64,000 nucleotides of DNA from Morella rubra (lineage: Eukaryota; Streptophyta; Magnoliopsida; Fagales; Myricaceae): assembly GCA_003952965.2 (NCBI GenBank), contig CM025856.1:11913082-11977081 (forward strand), in the 5' to 3' direction. The notes under the pieces were generated by a model. That model was given only the letters and a program-made list of their open reading frames with translations. It searched no databases and was not told the origin of the DNA. Below, piece by piece: positions 32,346 to 44,262 of the stretch (within the stretch, counting starts at the first letter, position 1; the number at the start of each line of letters is the position of its first letter). Position numbers and translations under genes: made by a program.

Positions 32346-33720
32346 TTAATTTATAATGTATAACACAAAATTTGGCCAAAATTCTGGCTCAAAACTGCAT
32401 TCCCAAAAAATTCTGGCAAAAAAAGTCTACATACCAGAATTTTTGAATTCCATTTTCAGAATGAAATTTTGCATATGGTATGCACTCTTACTCCAAATAT
32501 CAATGTTAAATATTTTATACCCTCTCTCAAATTAAAGGAAAATTAATTCTTTTTACACTTGAAATGACATTAATGTTCTTGACGACTTAACGTTTTGTTT
32601 TATTCTTATTGTGTTCTTTTGCACTGCCTGCTTGTGTATAAAAGTTTTTTTGTCTGTTGGCGTGTGTTCAAATTAGCCACTTTTTTGCCTTGAGCAACAA
32701 CTTCTTATGCAATTGATCGAAAGGTATCAAGTGTTAGAGATAATATTATAATCAATCTATCTATAAGATTTTACAATGATGTTATCATTATCATTATCAG
32801 ATATCATATATTCATCATGGCTCAGCTTTGGTTAAACCAGAAAACCTTCGCTTGGCCCATTGAGTTTCAAATAAGAAAGATTTCTTAAATATTATCTAAG
32901 CTAGTAGTCAGAAAGCTTATTCAAGTTTAAATGTGAAAAATCATGAAAAGAAAAAAAAATGAGATATATTTGACAAAAGTTATGAAGCTAACAATTAAAA
33001 AAAAAAATAGAGATAATATCTGTCCCTTTGGTATAGTCTTGTTTTGCCCTTCACTTTGGCTATTGTACTTGTTTTGCCTCCACTTTCAACTGCAGTGTGC
33101 CTATGATTTTAAGGTCCCATCATTTTATGGTTTCTTTTTTTAAATTCAAAATTTTAGATATTCTCTATCTTGTGTTAAGAAAGTTATTAAAAATAATATC
33201 ATAATGAATTTATAAAATTAGATATGATATTACAATTATTACGAATTATATATTCAAGTTTAAATATATATGAGATATCGTTCTCAATATTGATCCTAAC
33301 ATTAACAATATGATATTCATGTTTAAATATAAGAATATCCTTTCTATCATACTTTTATTTTCTTTATAAATAACTCTCCTTACTATATATCTCTCTCATC
33401 TCTCCACATTATTATCTTTCAATTATGCACTCATTTATCTTTTTCTTCTTCGTGTTATAATTACTTATGCTCATTTTGGGTGTTAAAGATAAACGTAAAC
33501 AAATTTAAACTTATAAGAGCAACGTACGTCTATATGCATGTGATATCTGAATGATGGGGCATTGCGCAGAGGCTTTTGAAAAAGATGGCTAGAAAACTTT
33601 AATAGGGATGACAGGTAACAGCTTCTTCAAGCGTTCGATAATGTTAAAACTGATTGTAAAAACAATTAAGAAACATATATCTCACCAAGTGTGATAAATA
33701 ATAATGTGGACCAACATTTA
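32346..33720. repeat. DEFL 3'-flank unit, copy D
   Basis: Aligns with 21311-22440 and with the A and 42.5 kb copies ('tttgcactgcctgc', 'cattgagtttcaaataag'). No gene. Confidence 0.6.
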
Positions 33721-33759
33721 TTCGTTCAATAACACCATAGGTGACGGAAGAGCGTCCAC

Positions 33760-34607
33760 TTAACATTGGTAGGTACAATCACACTGACTTGGAATACCGG
33801 GTGGTGGGAAGAGGGAGCACATTCCCACTCCATGGTATTCCTTTCGACACACTTCCCCGCAGGTTCCGTGACCACTCTCACAGTCCCAAGCTTTGTGGCA
33901 CTCCAGTGCTTCCACCATTGGCACCATTTTCTGATCACCTGTAAATCATTCCCAATAACAGCTTCTCATACTTTGATCCAACGACACTAAAACCATAATT
34001 TCTATATATCGAATATTGCATCATTTGTCTTCTAGGGTGTTAGTGCAACGGTTGGGGCATCGCCTCTATAAACTCGACATATCAAATTCGAGTCACATGA
34101 ATACGAGATTGAAGTTCCTGCCTCTCGAGTAACGCAAAGGAAACTACCTGCCTGCAGGACTAGTCCTAGACCGTCAAGGTGTAGACAATAGATACCTTGC
34201 CCTACAAGGTAGCTTATAGTTTAGCAATATTACATCATTCAATGCAAAAATCAAATAGATATCAATTTTTCAATAGTGCATAGAAATTCTTAATTCTTCG
34301 TTAGAGAAGAAAAATGTTTTCATTTGCCTCCAATTTTCTCATTACTCTAATTGCTAACTCGAATTTTTTCGTACCAAATGTTTCTGATTTGGTAGGTGAA
34401 CTTGGTTTACTGATTTCACATAAAGGACAAAGTCGATAAAGCATGAAGACTATAGAGGACGAAAAGAACCATACAGAAAAGGATTTACAAACCACATTTA
34501 ATAAATCACATCAAAAGGGGGCAAAATGCGACGGAAAGTTTGAAAATATTACCGCAGCTAATCAGTAGGACGACAAGAACGAAGAACAAGGTAGAGGTTT
34601 TTCCCAT
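33760..34607 (-). CDS. defensin-like (DEFL) secreted peptide, copy D
   Basis: Exon 1 34553-34607, exon 2 33760-33938, 77 residues. Signal peptide MGKTSTLFFVLVVLLISC. Exon 2 begins GDQKMVPMVEALEC and continues HKAWDCESGHGTC, GEVCRKEYHGVGMC, and ends CDCTYQC. All eight cysteines and the C-5-C-6-C-3-C-9-C-11-C-1-C-3-C spacing are kept. Splice sites TGCG|GTAATA and TTTACAG|GTGATC are intact. TATA-like 'aatatataaattg' about 34659-34671. AATAAA lies about 40 bases beyond the stop on the minus strand. It is a close sister of copy C. Whether this copy is expressed cannot be seen, but nothing in the coding region argues against it. Confidence 0.88.
34026..34225 (+). mobile_element. tRNA-like SINE in DEFL D intron, internally shortened
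   Basis: Flanked by 'aatattgcatcatt' (ending 34025) and 'aatattacatcatt' (34226-34239). About 50 bases shorter than in C through deletions in the distal half. B-box-like 'aaattcgagtcac' is intact. Confidence 0.7.
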
Positions 34608-35330
34608 CCTTGCTTACGTGCGATGCTGTATGCTACTGTGAAGTGCATTTTGGGACCCAATTTATATATTGTTTAAAAGATATAACGGCTGGTGGAGTCA
34701 ATCAATATCGTCTTAATATCCATATTCTTTCTAAGGCAAAAATCGTGAACTTCCCATTCTATTCGGATTTTTTTCCTATATCTACGCTTTATATTAATGA
34801 ATCAAAACAAAATAAAGACCCTTTTTTTTAATCGATCTACAGAATATAATTGCGTAGTCAAAAATAGGAAAGTACCGATTGAGAATCCTAACCTAATCAT
34901 TACTTTCCATCGATATCGAGCAGAAGTTAAGACCTCCTATAGTGATTTTTTTTTTCTAGGAAAATTCCAATAGACACTTATTGTGATCTACATAGACGAC
35001 AATTTATTTTATTGATTCAAATTTTGAAATCATGGTTGTTCCGTTATATGCATGTTAATGGGGCAAGTAATCTCTCACCTACTAAATATGGTTCGTCTAG
35101 AAGTGGAAGTCAGACTTTTCAACGGTTGAAATATTTTCTTTGAAGACACACCAATTTCTATTTTTGGAAGAAAAGTTTCCTCGAAATTTATTTGGTTCAC
35201 TGAATACAAGGTATAGAGCAATCCAGCACGCACAATATTCTCATATAAATATGAGGTTGGAGAGAAAAATTTTCCTTTTAAAGAACGGTGAAGTCTTATG
35301 AGTGTCCTTGTATGCCTTGAATATGATATG
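34608..35330 (-). promoter_or_regulatory. upstream region of DEFL D
   Basis: Collinear with the upstream regions of A-C ('taatcattactttccatcga' near 34895) with a local replacement at about 35000-35070. The core promoter region is intact. Confidence 0.5.
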
Positions 35331-36150
35331 AGGAAATCCCTTGAAAGACATTGCATATCTAAATACAAAGCTTTTGATTCTCACTATTGAGTTCGTAGCT
35401 AGAAATTTGCCCTTTTTTATTAGGTAATTATTTCATCTAAAATTCCTAGCTCTTACTCGTAATACGATCTTTTTTGTTGTAGTCAGTACTTGTAGTGTTG
35501 TCATTGTCCAGAATTTCATCCAGGATTAATTTTTTGTTTTGTATAGTCACCATGTCCCACACAAATTATAATTATTGAGCCACAGGTCTTAAGAGTTAAG
35601 AGTGGCCTCAAAGAATTGATAGCACCTGAGAAATTTCGAATTTGAGACTTTGGAGAGAACAAACACACAAGTCTCAAGTTATGGCGGAACCAAGATTTAG
35701 TTTAGGGGGGCCAAATTGATAAGTGTGATTATTTTCTATATATAAAAGCAGGAGCTTTAGTAGCATTTTCGTTTAGGGGGGCCGAATTGATGAATGTGGT
35801 TATAAGTAGTAGCTTTAAAAGCATTTTCGTTGTTTATTGGTTGCTTTAACGTTTGGCAAGTTCATTGAAAATCGCAAACTATTTCACCATCGGTGATGGG
35901 CTTGTAAATATTGGTCCAATCGGCCCAGTCAATTCCAATCAAAACATCGGAAAGCCTATGGGCAAGAAATATACACTCAGCGGGTCTTGACTTTAAAGGG
36001 ACCACAAAATTTTGAGTAGGTCCAGAAAGGCTTCGGCCCGCCGGACCATGCCTTTCTCACAAAGGCCATAGCTAAGTAATGCCACACCTCGAAATTGGTC
36101 AAAAGTCATTGTTCGTGTACCCCATTTCTTTGAAACTTATCTGGTACACT
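35331..36150. other. flank and spacer after the DEFL array
   Basis: To about 35860 a decayed copy of the upstream flank. 'ggcggaaccaagatttagtt' at 35687 and a repeated 'tttaggggggcc' look like hAT end debris. 35860-36150 shows no recognisable gene. Confidence 0.4.
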
Positions 36151-36161
36151 TTTTTTTCTTA

Positions 36162-36537
36162 AAGCATTATTAGCAGATTCTCTATTCTAACTTTTTGGCT
36201 AGAATAGAGAATCAATATAGCAAAATAGTTAAAAATATATGTTTTGCAGCTTATCTATTTTAACAAAAGTTAACAAAAAAATGGATAACCATTGTTCACT
36301 TCTTCATTAAAAAACCAATATAATTTTTCTTTCGCTTTTTTCTCTCTCCTATTCAAAAAAATAAATGCAAGAAATAGGAGAAATCTTTGAAAAAATAATT
36401 TTTTAATAGAATAGTAAAAGTAGATGGTTAAAATAAGAAGCTGTTGGGGATGTTTTAAAAAGTTAGTAGTTAAAATAGAGAAGTGTACTTTTTGTTAAAG
36501 TAGAGATCCAAATATGAAGAAACTGCTAATAATGCTC
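36162..36537. mobile_element. 376-bp MITE with TTA target duplication
   Basis: TTA at 36159-36161 and 36538-36540. Inverted ends 'aagcattattagcag' and 'ctgctaataatgctc'. Non-coding, AT-rich interior. The TTA/TAA duplication points to the PIF/Harbinger (or Tc1-like) groups. Confidence 0.75.
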
Positions 36538-36554
36538 TTAGGACTTTGCACACC

Positions 36555-36955
36555 CTATGTCAACGAGACCTTTATTTTCGTAGCGGGCTCTCTCCGTGGT
36601 CAGGCGCCCCTCATACAGATCATTCAATTCCAACAGTACTATTGGAGTTAGAAAACAACACCATTCATTTCAAATAGGGATATATATTTAATTTCATTTT
36701 ATTAAACACCACTCAATCAAGCATATATTTGTAACTTCTGTAATATTTTGCTGTCAAATTTTCAAATCTCGAATAATATTTATCCACATATAAGTAAAAC
36801 ATAAATGTAGTCATTCATCTTTCATGCTTATTAAATTTCTTAACAAATTTTGTAAGATAAAATAAGAAATTAACATTTTCATCATACCAAACAGATTTAG
36901 CTTAAAATTATTAACATGTAAATAAAAATTGGTTTGAAGTTTATTCATAAAAATA
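36555..36955 (+). repeat. segmental repeat, paired with 10925-11340
   Basis: See the partner segment. Same order and orientation, with small indels. Confidence 0.75.
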
Positions 36956-37059
36956 ATTCAAGTCATCTTTTTATTTAATTTATATTTATATTTTTAAAAT
37001 TCTTGTGCCCCTTTTGAAATAATTTACAATCCGCTTATATGATTTACTTATACATATAT

Positions 37060-38375
37060 TATTGGCTTTTAGTCAAGATCAATGTTTTGATGATAACAAT
37101 AGAAGTAATTAAAATGAGAAGGAAATAAGATCCAAAATGAGTACGAAGCAATCAAGCAACATCTCATTCAATGGAAGTGTATCTTAAAGTGAAGACTCAA
37201 GTTTCTAAGGTAATTCTTGTAACTCTAGACTTCATCTTTAACAAGAATTTGAACCACACACTTGCATAGTTCTTCAAAAATTGCATTAACCGTTTCTTCA
37301 CTTGCTTTGTAGATTAAAAATATTTTAATAGCTTTAATTTATTCCCAATTATACTTCCAAACTTTTTGTATACTTATGGAAGTTAGTATTTAAAATTGGG
37401 TGAATCAAGTTGGTCAAAAATCGTGTTTTTAAATGAACTGGATCATGTGCTTAAGTTGAAAAGGTTGACTGGCTAGTGAAACGGTTGACCGGCCTACAAC
37501 CGTTTGGTGTTGTAGTTGACCGGTATATGTTTTAAAATAGATTTGTTAAGTTCTAACACTGTGATTGTTGAGATAACAATAACCTGCAGCAGCGACTGGT
37601 TCATGTAGTGGTTGACCGGCTTGTCGTGAATTTTTGACAGATCGACCCCTAACGGCTATTAACAACTATTTTTCTTATAAGGCATATTTAAAGACATCTC
37701 TAAGCCTCCTAAATGGTGTTGAATAATCAAAATTATTTTAGTAAGACTAAGAATGATCCAAAACCTTTGAATCTTTCCTCTAACATCATTCACACATAAT
37801 CAACATTTTCACATCCTTGTTATTGTGTGAAGCTTAAGTGATAGAAATTTTTTATTGTAACATTCCCTCCATCAAGGGAGTCTTAGTGAGCATTTTCGTT
37901 ATCCTCTATATTTCTAAGAGAGTGATTCTTCTTGTTTCTTTCGATAACGGTTGTTCATCAAAAGAAGGAGTTTAGAGAGGTTTGTTCTCAAACTCTTTAT
38001 TGAGGCTTGAAGAGGTATTCTCAAGCTCAAGTGTAAAGAAAACTTTTCCCTTTGGTTGAGGGAGCATAATGGAGAAACCTCGAGGCTCGATAAAGGACCT
38101 TGAAGGGTGGATCTAGGCGGGTTTGCCGAAGCACCTAAAAATATTGTGTTTGCTTCTCTTCCCTTATCTCTTTACTTTGAGCTACAAGTTTCTACTTTAT
38201 AGTTTAAATTACATATTTGAGTTGTGATATAAATTGTTGTGTTTAATCTTTTAGTGCAATCGATTTTCTTTGTGAAACTTGTAGCTAGCAAACACATTCT
38301 TAAGGGTGAGTTTTGAAAAAGTTTTGACACCCAATTCACACTCCCTCTTAGGTTGCCTTAATCCTTGGAATTTCA
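37060..38375 (+). repeat. copia LTR (SIRE-like), about 1.3 kb
   Basis: Starts TATTGGCTTTTAGTCAAG (a TG-start with G changed to A) with 'gatgataacaa' close behind, and ends TTTCA two bases before a perfect Met-tRNA primer site. The length and internal 'ttgaccggc' motifs fit large copia LTRs. Confidence 0.65.
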
Positions 38376-38377
38376 AT

Positions 38378-38389
38378 TGGTATCAGAGC
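38378..38389 (+). other. retrotransposon primer-binding site
   Basis: TGGTATCAGAGC, complementary to the 3' end of initiator Met-tRNA, exactly where it should be after the LTR. Confidence 0.9.
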
Positions 38390-38430
38390 TTGGTGCTCAC
38401 TTTAGTAAGATTTAACAATCTTGAATTAGA

Positions 38431-38870
38431 ATGACAACTTCAAGCAACAACTCTCATGTTGAGGGACTCTCAACATCTAGACCTCCTTCCTTCAATGGAA
38501 GTGATTATACTTATTGAAAAGCAAGGATGAAAATTTATTTTCAATCCATTGACTTTGATCTATGGCTTTGTGTTTTTGAATAGTCCTCACTATCCTATGA
38601 AAACCGTAGATGAGAAAACTCTCTCTAAGTTCGTTCTGAGTATATTGATGAGGACAAGAAGAAAATTTCTTAAATGCTAGAGCTATGAACATTTTTATTG
38701 TGCTTTAGATAAGAAGTGAATTCAATAGAATATCTACTTGTGATAGTGCAAAGGAAATTTGGCATTATTTAGAAATCACTCATGAAGGTACGAACCAAGT
38801 GAAAAAATCTAAGATAAACATGCTAGTTCATAGCTATGAATTGTTTTAGAATCTAATATATAGCATATGT
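38431..38870 (+). pseudogene. copia gag N-terminal fragment
   Basis: ATG at 38431. MTTSSNNSHVEGLSTSRPPS then FNGSDYTY, then a TGA where tryptophan is expected (YTYW-KARM in the family), then KARMKIYFQSIDFDLW. This is the UBN2/DUF4219-type gag start. It becomes unreadable and is cut off by 38870. Dead. Confidence 0.8.
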
Positions 38871-38944
38871 CGTTTCCTTCCTATCAATTTGGGCTGGAAT
38901 ATATACCTTTCTTCATTAATCTGGAGGCGTTGATTGAATTGAAA

Positions 38945-39245
38945 TTAGGAAGGGGTCGTGCAAACGCAGGTCCCACTATCACAAATTATGATGTAGGATC
39001 TCCCACTTTGGGGAGACCTTAGGCTGGCAGCCTTTTACAAGTGCAATGGAAATCACCAACCTAGGCCATGGCCTTTATCGATCACCCATCGACCCCGCCA
39101 AGGTAAGTATGAGGCTATGTCATGCTCGCTTATTCTTTATACTCGAGCTAGCTTCCACTCTCATGCATATTGCCCATGTGGGATTAAAAGCTTCTACACT
39201 TCAAGCTTCTACATATTCTTCTTACTTCCTACCCACTAATTATTG
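38945..39245 (+). repeat. structured repeat, short copy (6)
   Basis: 'aaggggtcgtgcaaacgcaggtccc' keeps a weakened first hairpin; the second, TCTCCC/GGGGAGA, is perfect. Ends CCAAG|GTAAGT at 39102. The 3' part matches copy 5 ('gcccatgtgggatt'). Confidence 0.65.
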
Positions 39246-41943
39246 TTGGTCATGTGTCAAATTCTCTTTCTCCTATGTATATAGATTCAATGAATGTTAT
39301 TAATATGTTGTCTCCATAATCATTATGTCCCTATAAATATAGCATGCCCCTAATTAATTACCTAGAATAAAGACAAAAAAAAAAAAAGAGTAGTGAAAGA
39401 GAACAAGTTACTCGCGGCAATGCTCATTGGCGTGAGTCAAAAGAGAGAAAAAGGGGGGGGAGAAGAGAATGAAGAGAGAGAAAAGAGAGGGAGTTATGAA
39501 GAAAGATTAGGCCATTTAAGGCCTTTGCAAACAAAGGGGAGGCACTTTGTGTCCCTTTGCTTGCCCGTGAGATAGAGAGATAGAGAGAGAGAGAGAGAAG
39601 AGAGGATCGACTAAGAAAAAGAGAGGGAAATGAAGAGAAAGAAGAAGAAAATGAAAGAGGAGAAGAAGGGCTTGCATTCAAGTATAGGTAAGGGCTAGTT
39701 TTATGCATATTTGGTTGGAAAAATGTGGGATTAAGCTTGTTTTTGGTTGTTGTCAATGTGAAATCTTTGTTATACATGTTAGTTTCAATGAAAAATATGT
39801 TTAACTTAGTTTTTATCATGATACAAAGTATAAATGATGGTTGCATTTGAATGCTTATGTTTATGATGATTTTTACATGCTTTTGTTGAGAAAATTTGTG
39901 ATGAAAAGGTTCTTATGTGAATCAAATGGCAAGTGATGGATTATATGGTTGAAATGGCAAATCAAGGCCACGGAAATGAAGCCAAGAGGGCTTTAGATGA
40001 AGTTTTGAAGCAAAATGCTCATGTATATGAGTTTTAATGCTTTTGAAGGAAGTTATGAAGTTACATGTGATTTTTGTTACTGATCTATATTTTAATGCAT
40101 GTTGTGATTATATTATTTCAGTTATGATGACTTAAATCATTAGATTTAAGGATTATAGCACATGAACATCACATGCAATGGAAAAATTAGGACTTTTTAG
40201 TGAAAAACCCTTGCTGTCCAAAACGTCCCCATAAAACCCTTGGATTTTTTACATGAAAATTTGTGGACATTTAGTACATGTCATAGTAGGTCCCAGTAAA
40301 AATTTCAGCTCAATCTGAGTTCGGAAATGGTCGAACATGCCCCTGGGGGTGTTTAAAGGCAATTATGACATTTCACTCAAAACGTTAGGGTAAAAGGGTC
40401 CGAACAGGAAACATAACTTTAAGGCTATGTAGAGCATGAAAAATAGATGGGTAAGCCCAAATTTGAGTCCAAACCGAGTAGAAGTAGGGGCTCAAATCAC
40501 AAAGCCCGTTTAGCGGCCTAAATGGACTTTAGGCCCGTTAACCCTAAACAAGCCCAGAACACTTTGAAACTTTAGGGATAGGCCCAGTAGGGTCTAAGAA
40601 GGCCCAAGAAGCTTTCATTTGAAGATTTAGGGCAGATTTAACATTTAATTATAAATTCCATGTTTAATTCTTTAATTAGTATTATAAAAGGAATAAGTTT
40701 ATTAATTCTTTATTTAAGGAAAAAATCTAATAATTTGAATCATATGACATAGAAACTGATTGAATATTTTAAATTCAATTTGTGGACTTACTTTATAGAA
40801 TTTGCATTTTTAATTATTCATGCATTGAAGAAATGTGTACATTGCACATGAATGGTATATGTGCATTAATTGCACTCACGTCATAAGAGGGAAAACAAAT
40901 GTGAGGAACCCCCAATCCTTGCGAGGTGATTCCCGAAGAAAGAGTGTGGTACCAAACACATGAGGAGAGTGCAACCCACCACTATAGGGAGTGGGTGGGC
41001 TCCTTCTGACGTAATGGCGTCATTTTTAAAGGTCTTGGTGTAGGTGGCACGGACAGTCCCACGAGGAGAGGAGGGGCACAACCTACTCTGGAGGTGAACA
41101 AAGCAGACACCAGGAATACCTCAGGAAACCATATGATGAGCGAATGCATTTCAATTGCATTGCATGCATTCTCTATACTGTTTCTATGACTTATATGGCT
41201 TGAAATTGTTTCTCTGGTACTATTTATTCAAAAGCATGAATTATACTTGTATGAACGTGTCCCCCTCCCCAACCTTATTGAGTCAGTAGGACTCACCCAT
41301 TTTTTGTTTTGTGTGTTTGCCTTTTTATTGTTAAGCAGGATATTGGATTATTTCCAGGCTGAAGAGATTCTAGATGCAGGTCTATTTTGTATCCCTTTTT
41401 GTTGTTTTTTTTTTATTTCTTTTGATGAATGTTTCAAAACTATTTTTGACCCTTGAAATGCAGTTGTATAGGCTAGGTGGACTATAGGAAGCTCACAGTT
41501 TTGTATAACCTAGGCCTATTCTTTTGTAATCCTCCCAAAGGCCCATTTTGTACCAAACTTTATTCAAGTAGAGGAAAAGTGTGTATTTCTCTATGTTGAT
41601 TTCTTTGCTACAAGGTTTATTTATTTCCTTTAATTACGCTTTAATCTTTTTACATTAATCAGTTTTCAACCTAATTTGTTAATGAAATTTTCCTAAAGAG
41701 GTGCATATTATTACGATACGATATTTTTATGATTTTGCCATTTTCTTTGTAGTTGTTAACTGACTAATTGATTTACGACCTTCCTTTTAACCAATAACCA
41801 TTTTACAACTAGTCTTCCACTAAGTAAATTCGAGGGCATTTAAAGCGATCCTACAGTTTTTATCGTGCGGTAATCCTCGAATTTTGTGCATGCGATTACT
41901 ATACACGAGTCGAGGGGGTATGTACTAGCACGGGGCGTGACAA
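39244..41943 (+). mobile_element. probable solo LTR of a gypsy-type element
   Basis: Right end ...GCACGGGGCGTGACA, the usual 3' end of large plant gypsy LTRs. A candidate left end is TGTTGGTCATG at 39244. Promoter-like 'ccctataaatatagc' near 39330, a purine-rich stretch with GA runs (39440-39665), and no coding domain. No 5-bp target duplication could be found, so the left border is uncertain. Confidence 0.5.
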
Positions 41944-41964
41944 TATCTAACTTTAAAAAAAAAA

Positions 41965-42435
41965 TTGTTAATTACACTTTGCACTCATGTGGTTTGGAGG
42001 TTTAACACTTTGCATCTCATTCTTTTAATTTTGGGACATTTCACCTTCATGGTTTGGAGGTCTTGATACTTTGCACTCCCATCAATTTATTCGTTATTTT
42101 GAACGAAAAATTCAACCACGTGCAAAATGCGTGATTGATTTTTTGGGTGCAAAGTGTCTCAAAAGTAAAAGAACAGGGTGCAAAGTGTCAAGCCCAAACT
42201 ATGTGAGTGAAAAGTGTTAAGCCTTTTTGAATGTTGGAGGAAAAATGGACAAGTGAGCCATGTGCAGAACATGTTATTGATCTTTCCGTTCGAAATAACA
42301 GATAATAGACGTGGGGCACAAAGTATCAAGATCCCCTAAATCACGAGGGTAAAATGTCTCAAAATTTGAAAAAACGGGGTGCAAAGTGTCAAAACCCCCA
42401 AACCATCGTGGGTGCAAAGTTAATTAACCTAAAAA
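41965..42435. mobile_element. foldback MITE, paired with 12275-12740
   Basis: 'taattacactttgcactcat' at the left and 'gtgggtgcaaagttaattaa' at the right are inverted. Several inner 'gcaaagtgtc' arms. Diverged from the 12 kb copy. Confidence 0.65.
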
Positions 42436-42469
42436 ATAAAACTCAATTGAAACCCCTTTTTTTCTGGGC

Positions 42470-43625
42470 CAAAACATTTTCTGATGGAACAAAAGTTTGA
42501 AAATTTAGATAAATACATTGTTCACCAATTAACTATAGGAAATTTGATACATTGCACCCCCCAAATTAGGGGTGGGCAAATATTCGGACCATAACCAAAA
42601 TTTTTAGCACTAGCAATCTAGTTTTGATTCCGGCACATAACTGAACCGGAATATTTTTTTTGGAATTTTTTGGAGAATTTCTTGTTCCTTTTTTCTAAAC
42701 AAAAAAATTAGGGTTCAAATGGAAAAAGGATTTTTTTAGATACCCATAATTTTAAAATGTTATAATTATAATTTTATTTTAGATTTTGAAATTTAGATGA
42801 ATGTTTTAGAGTTCAAAATGACTTCCCAAAAAAATTTAGCAAAAAAAGTCCACATATGGAAAACTAGAATTTCTGAATTCTTTTTCTAGTACCAAATTTT
42901 ATATTCGGTGCCCACCCATACTCCAAATATCAATATTAGACACTTTGTTCCCTCCCTGAAATTACAGGAAAAATAAATTCTTTTTACACTTGAAATGGCG
43001 TTAATATTCTTGATGACTTAATGTTAGACATCTTGTGTTTTATTCTTGTGTTCTTTGCACTGCCTGATTGCGTATAAAGTTTTTTTTTTTTTTTTCTCTT
43101 GGCATGTGTTTAAATTAGTCGGAACCCCCTTTCTTTTACTTGGGTAACAACTTATTGAACAATCGAACAACTAGAGATAATATCTGGTCCGTGGGTTATT
43201 GTACTCTTTTTGCCCTCCACTTTTCAAGTGTAGTGTGCCTATAATTTCAAGGTCCCATCACTTTTTAGTTTCGTTTTTCAAACTCAAGATTTTAAATAAT
43301 CTCCATATTGTGTTCAAGGGAGGCATAATATCATAATGAATCTATAATATTTGCTATGATATTATAGCTATTACATATAAGATATTCAAGTTTTGTCAAG
43401 ATCTCTAAAATTCAATTTTAAATATAAAGAATATCTTTTCTATCATACTTTTTATTTTCTCTATAAATAGAGACATTTAACTCTCCATTCTATCCTTTTT
43501 CACACTATTATCTTTCAATTACCCTTACATTTATCTTTAATTTTCTTCTTCTTCTTCTTTATGTTTATCAATTACCTTATCTCATTTGGGGTTGGTTAAA
43601 GATTAAATGTCCAACCAAAACAATT
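42470..43625. repeat. orphan DEFL 3'-flank unit (fifth copy)
   Basis: Aligns with 12780-13910, including 'tttgcactgcctgattg' and 'attatctttcaattaccctt', the block that elsewhere runs into a DEFL gene. At about 43625 homology stops and unrelated DNA begins. No DEFL exon follows. Confidence 0.7.
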
Positions 43626-43689
43626 TATTAGCCGCAAAACCCGTTTTCACTCTCTCATTGTGATTCATACTATATAATAAACTGAGCGA

Positions 43690-44098
43690 AACAGTGGAAA
43701 CTGTACTGCAAAGGGCCCTAAGAGTTTCATGATTCAAAACTCTGCAAGAGGTTTGTGATTCATAGTCATGGGAGAAAGAGAGAGAGAGAGCTGCAGAGAA
43801 AATAAGAAAGAAGAAGATTTTGAAGTAAGGGGATGATGACGTGGAAAAAAAAACAGTGATTGTGGCAAAGAAGGGGGAGCTGCATTAAGGGAGCTAGGGA
43901 AGGACTAAATTTTTAAAAGGTTAAAAATTTAGTGATTGAAATTTAAATTTTTGAAACTCAGTGACTAATTAGTAAAAGAGGGTAAAACCTTAGGACTACA
44001 AATACAATTTCCCTAAAAGAATTATAACACAACATGCATTTTTCAACAGAATCAAATTGAATAACTTTGTTCAGAAACAAATAAACATGACATAAAAG
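43690..44098. repeat. dispersed repeat, paired with 54440-54883
   Basis: About 410 bases in direct orientation with the partner ('gggccctaagagtttcatga', 'ggggatgatgacgtggaaa', 'aaggactaaatttttaaaag'). Contains a GA run. Identity is high. No protein recognised. Confidence 0.75.
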
Positions 44099-44262
44099 AC
44101 AAAGAACAAAAAAGAATCTCCCAAAATCATTGCTATATAAAAGGCTCAAATTGATCTCTGCAGGGGAAACTCATCATATTTATGCTTTCCATTACAGCTT
44201 CAGTGTCTACAGATGAAAAGGAGTGGGAATAAAGGAAAAATAGGTACAAAAACAATTCAATT

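Noticed and set aside
39424-39846. Minus-strand 140-codon serine/leucine-rich frame
   Set aside because: Low-complexity product of the GA-rich tract within the probable solo LTR.
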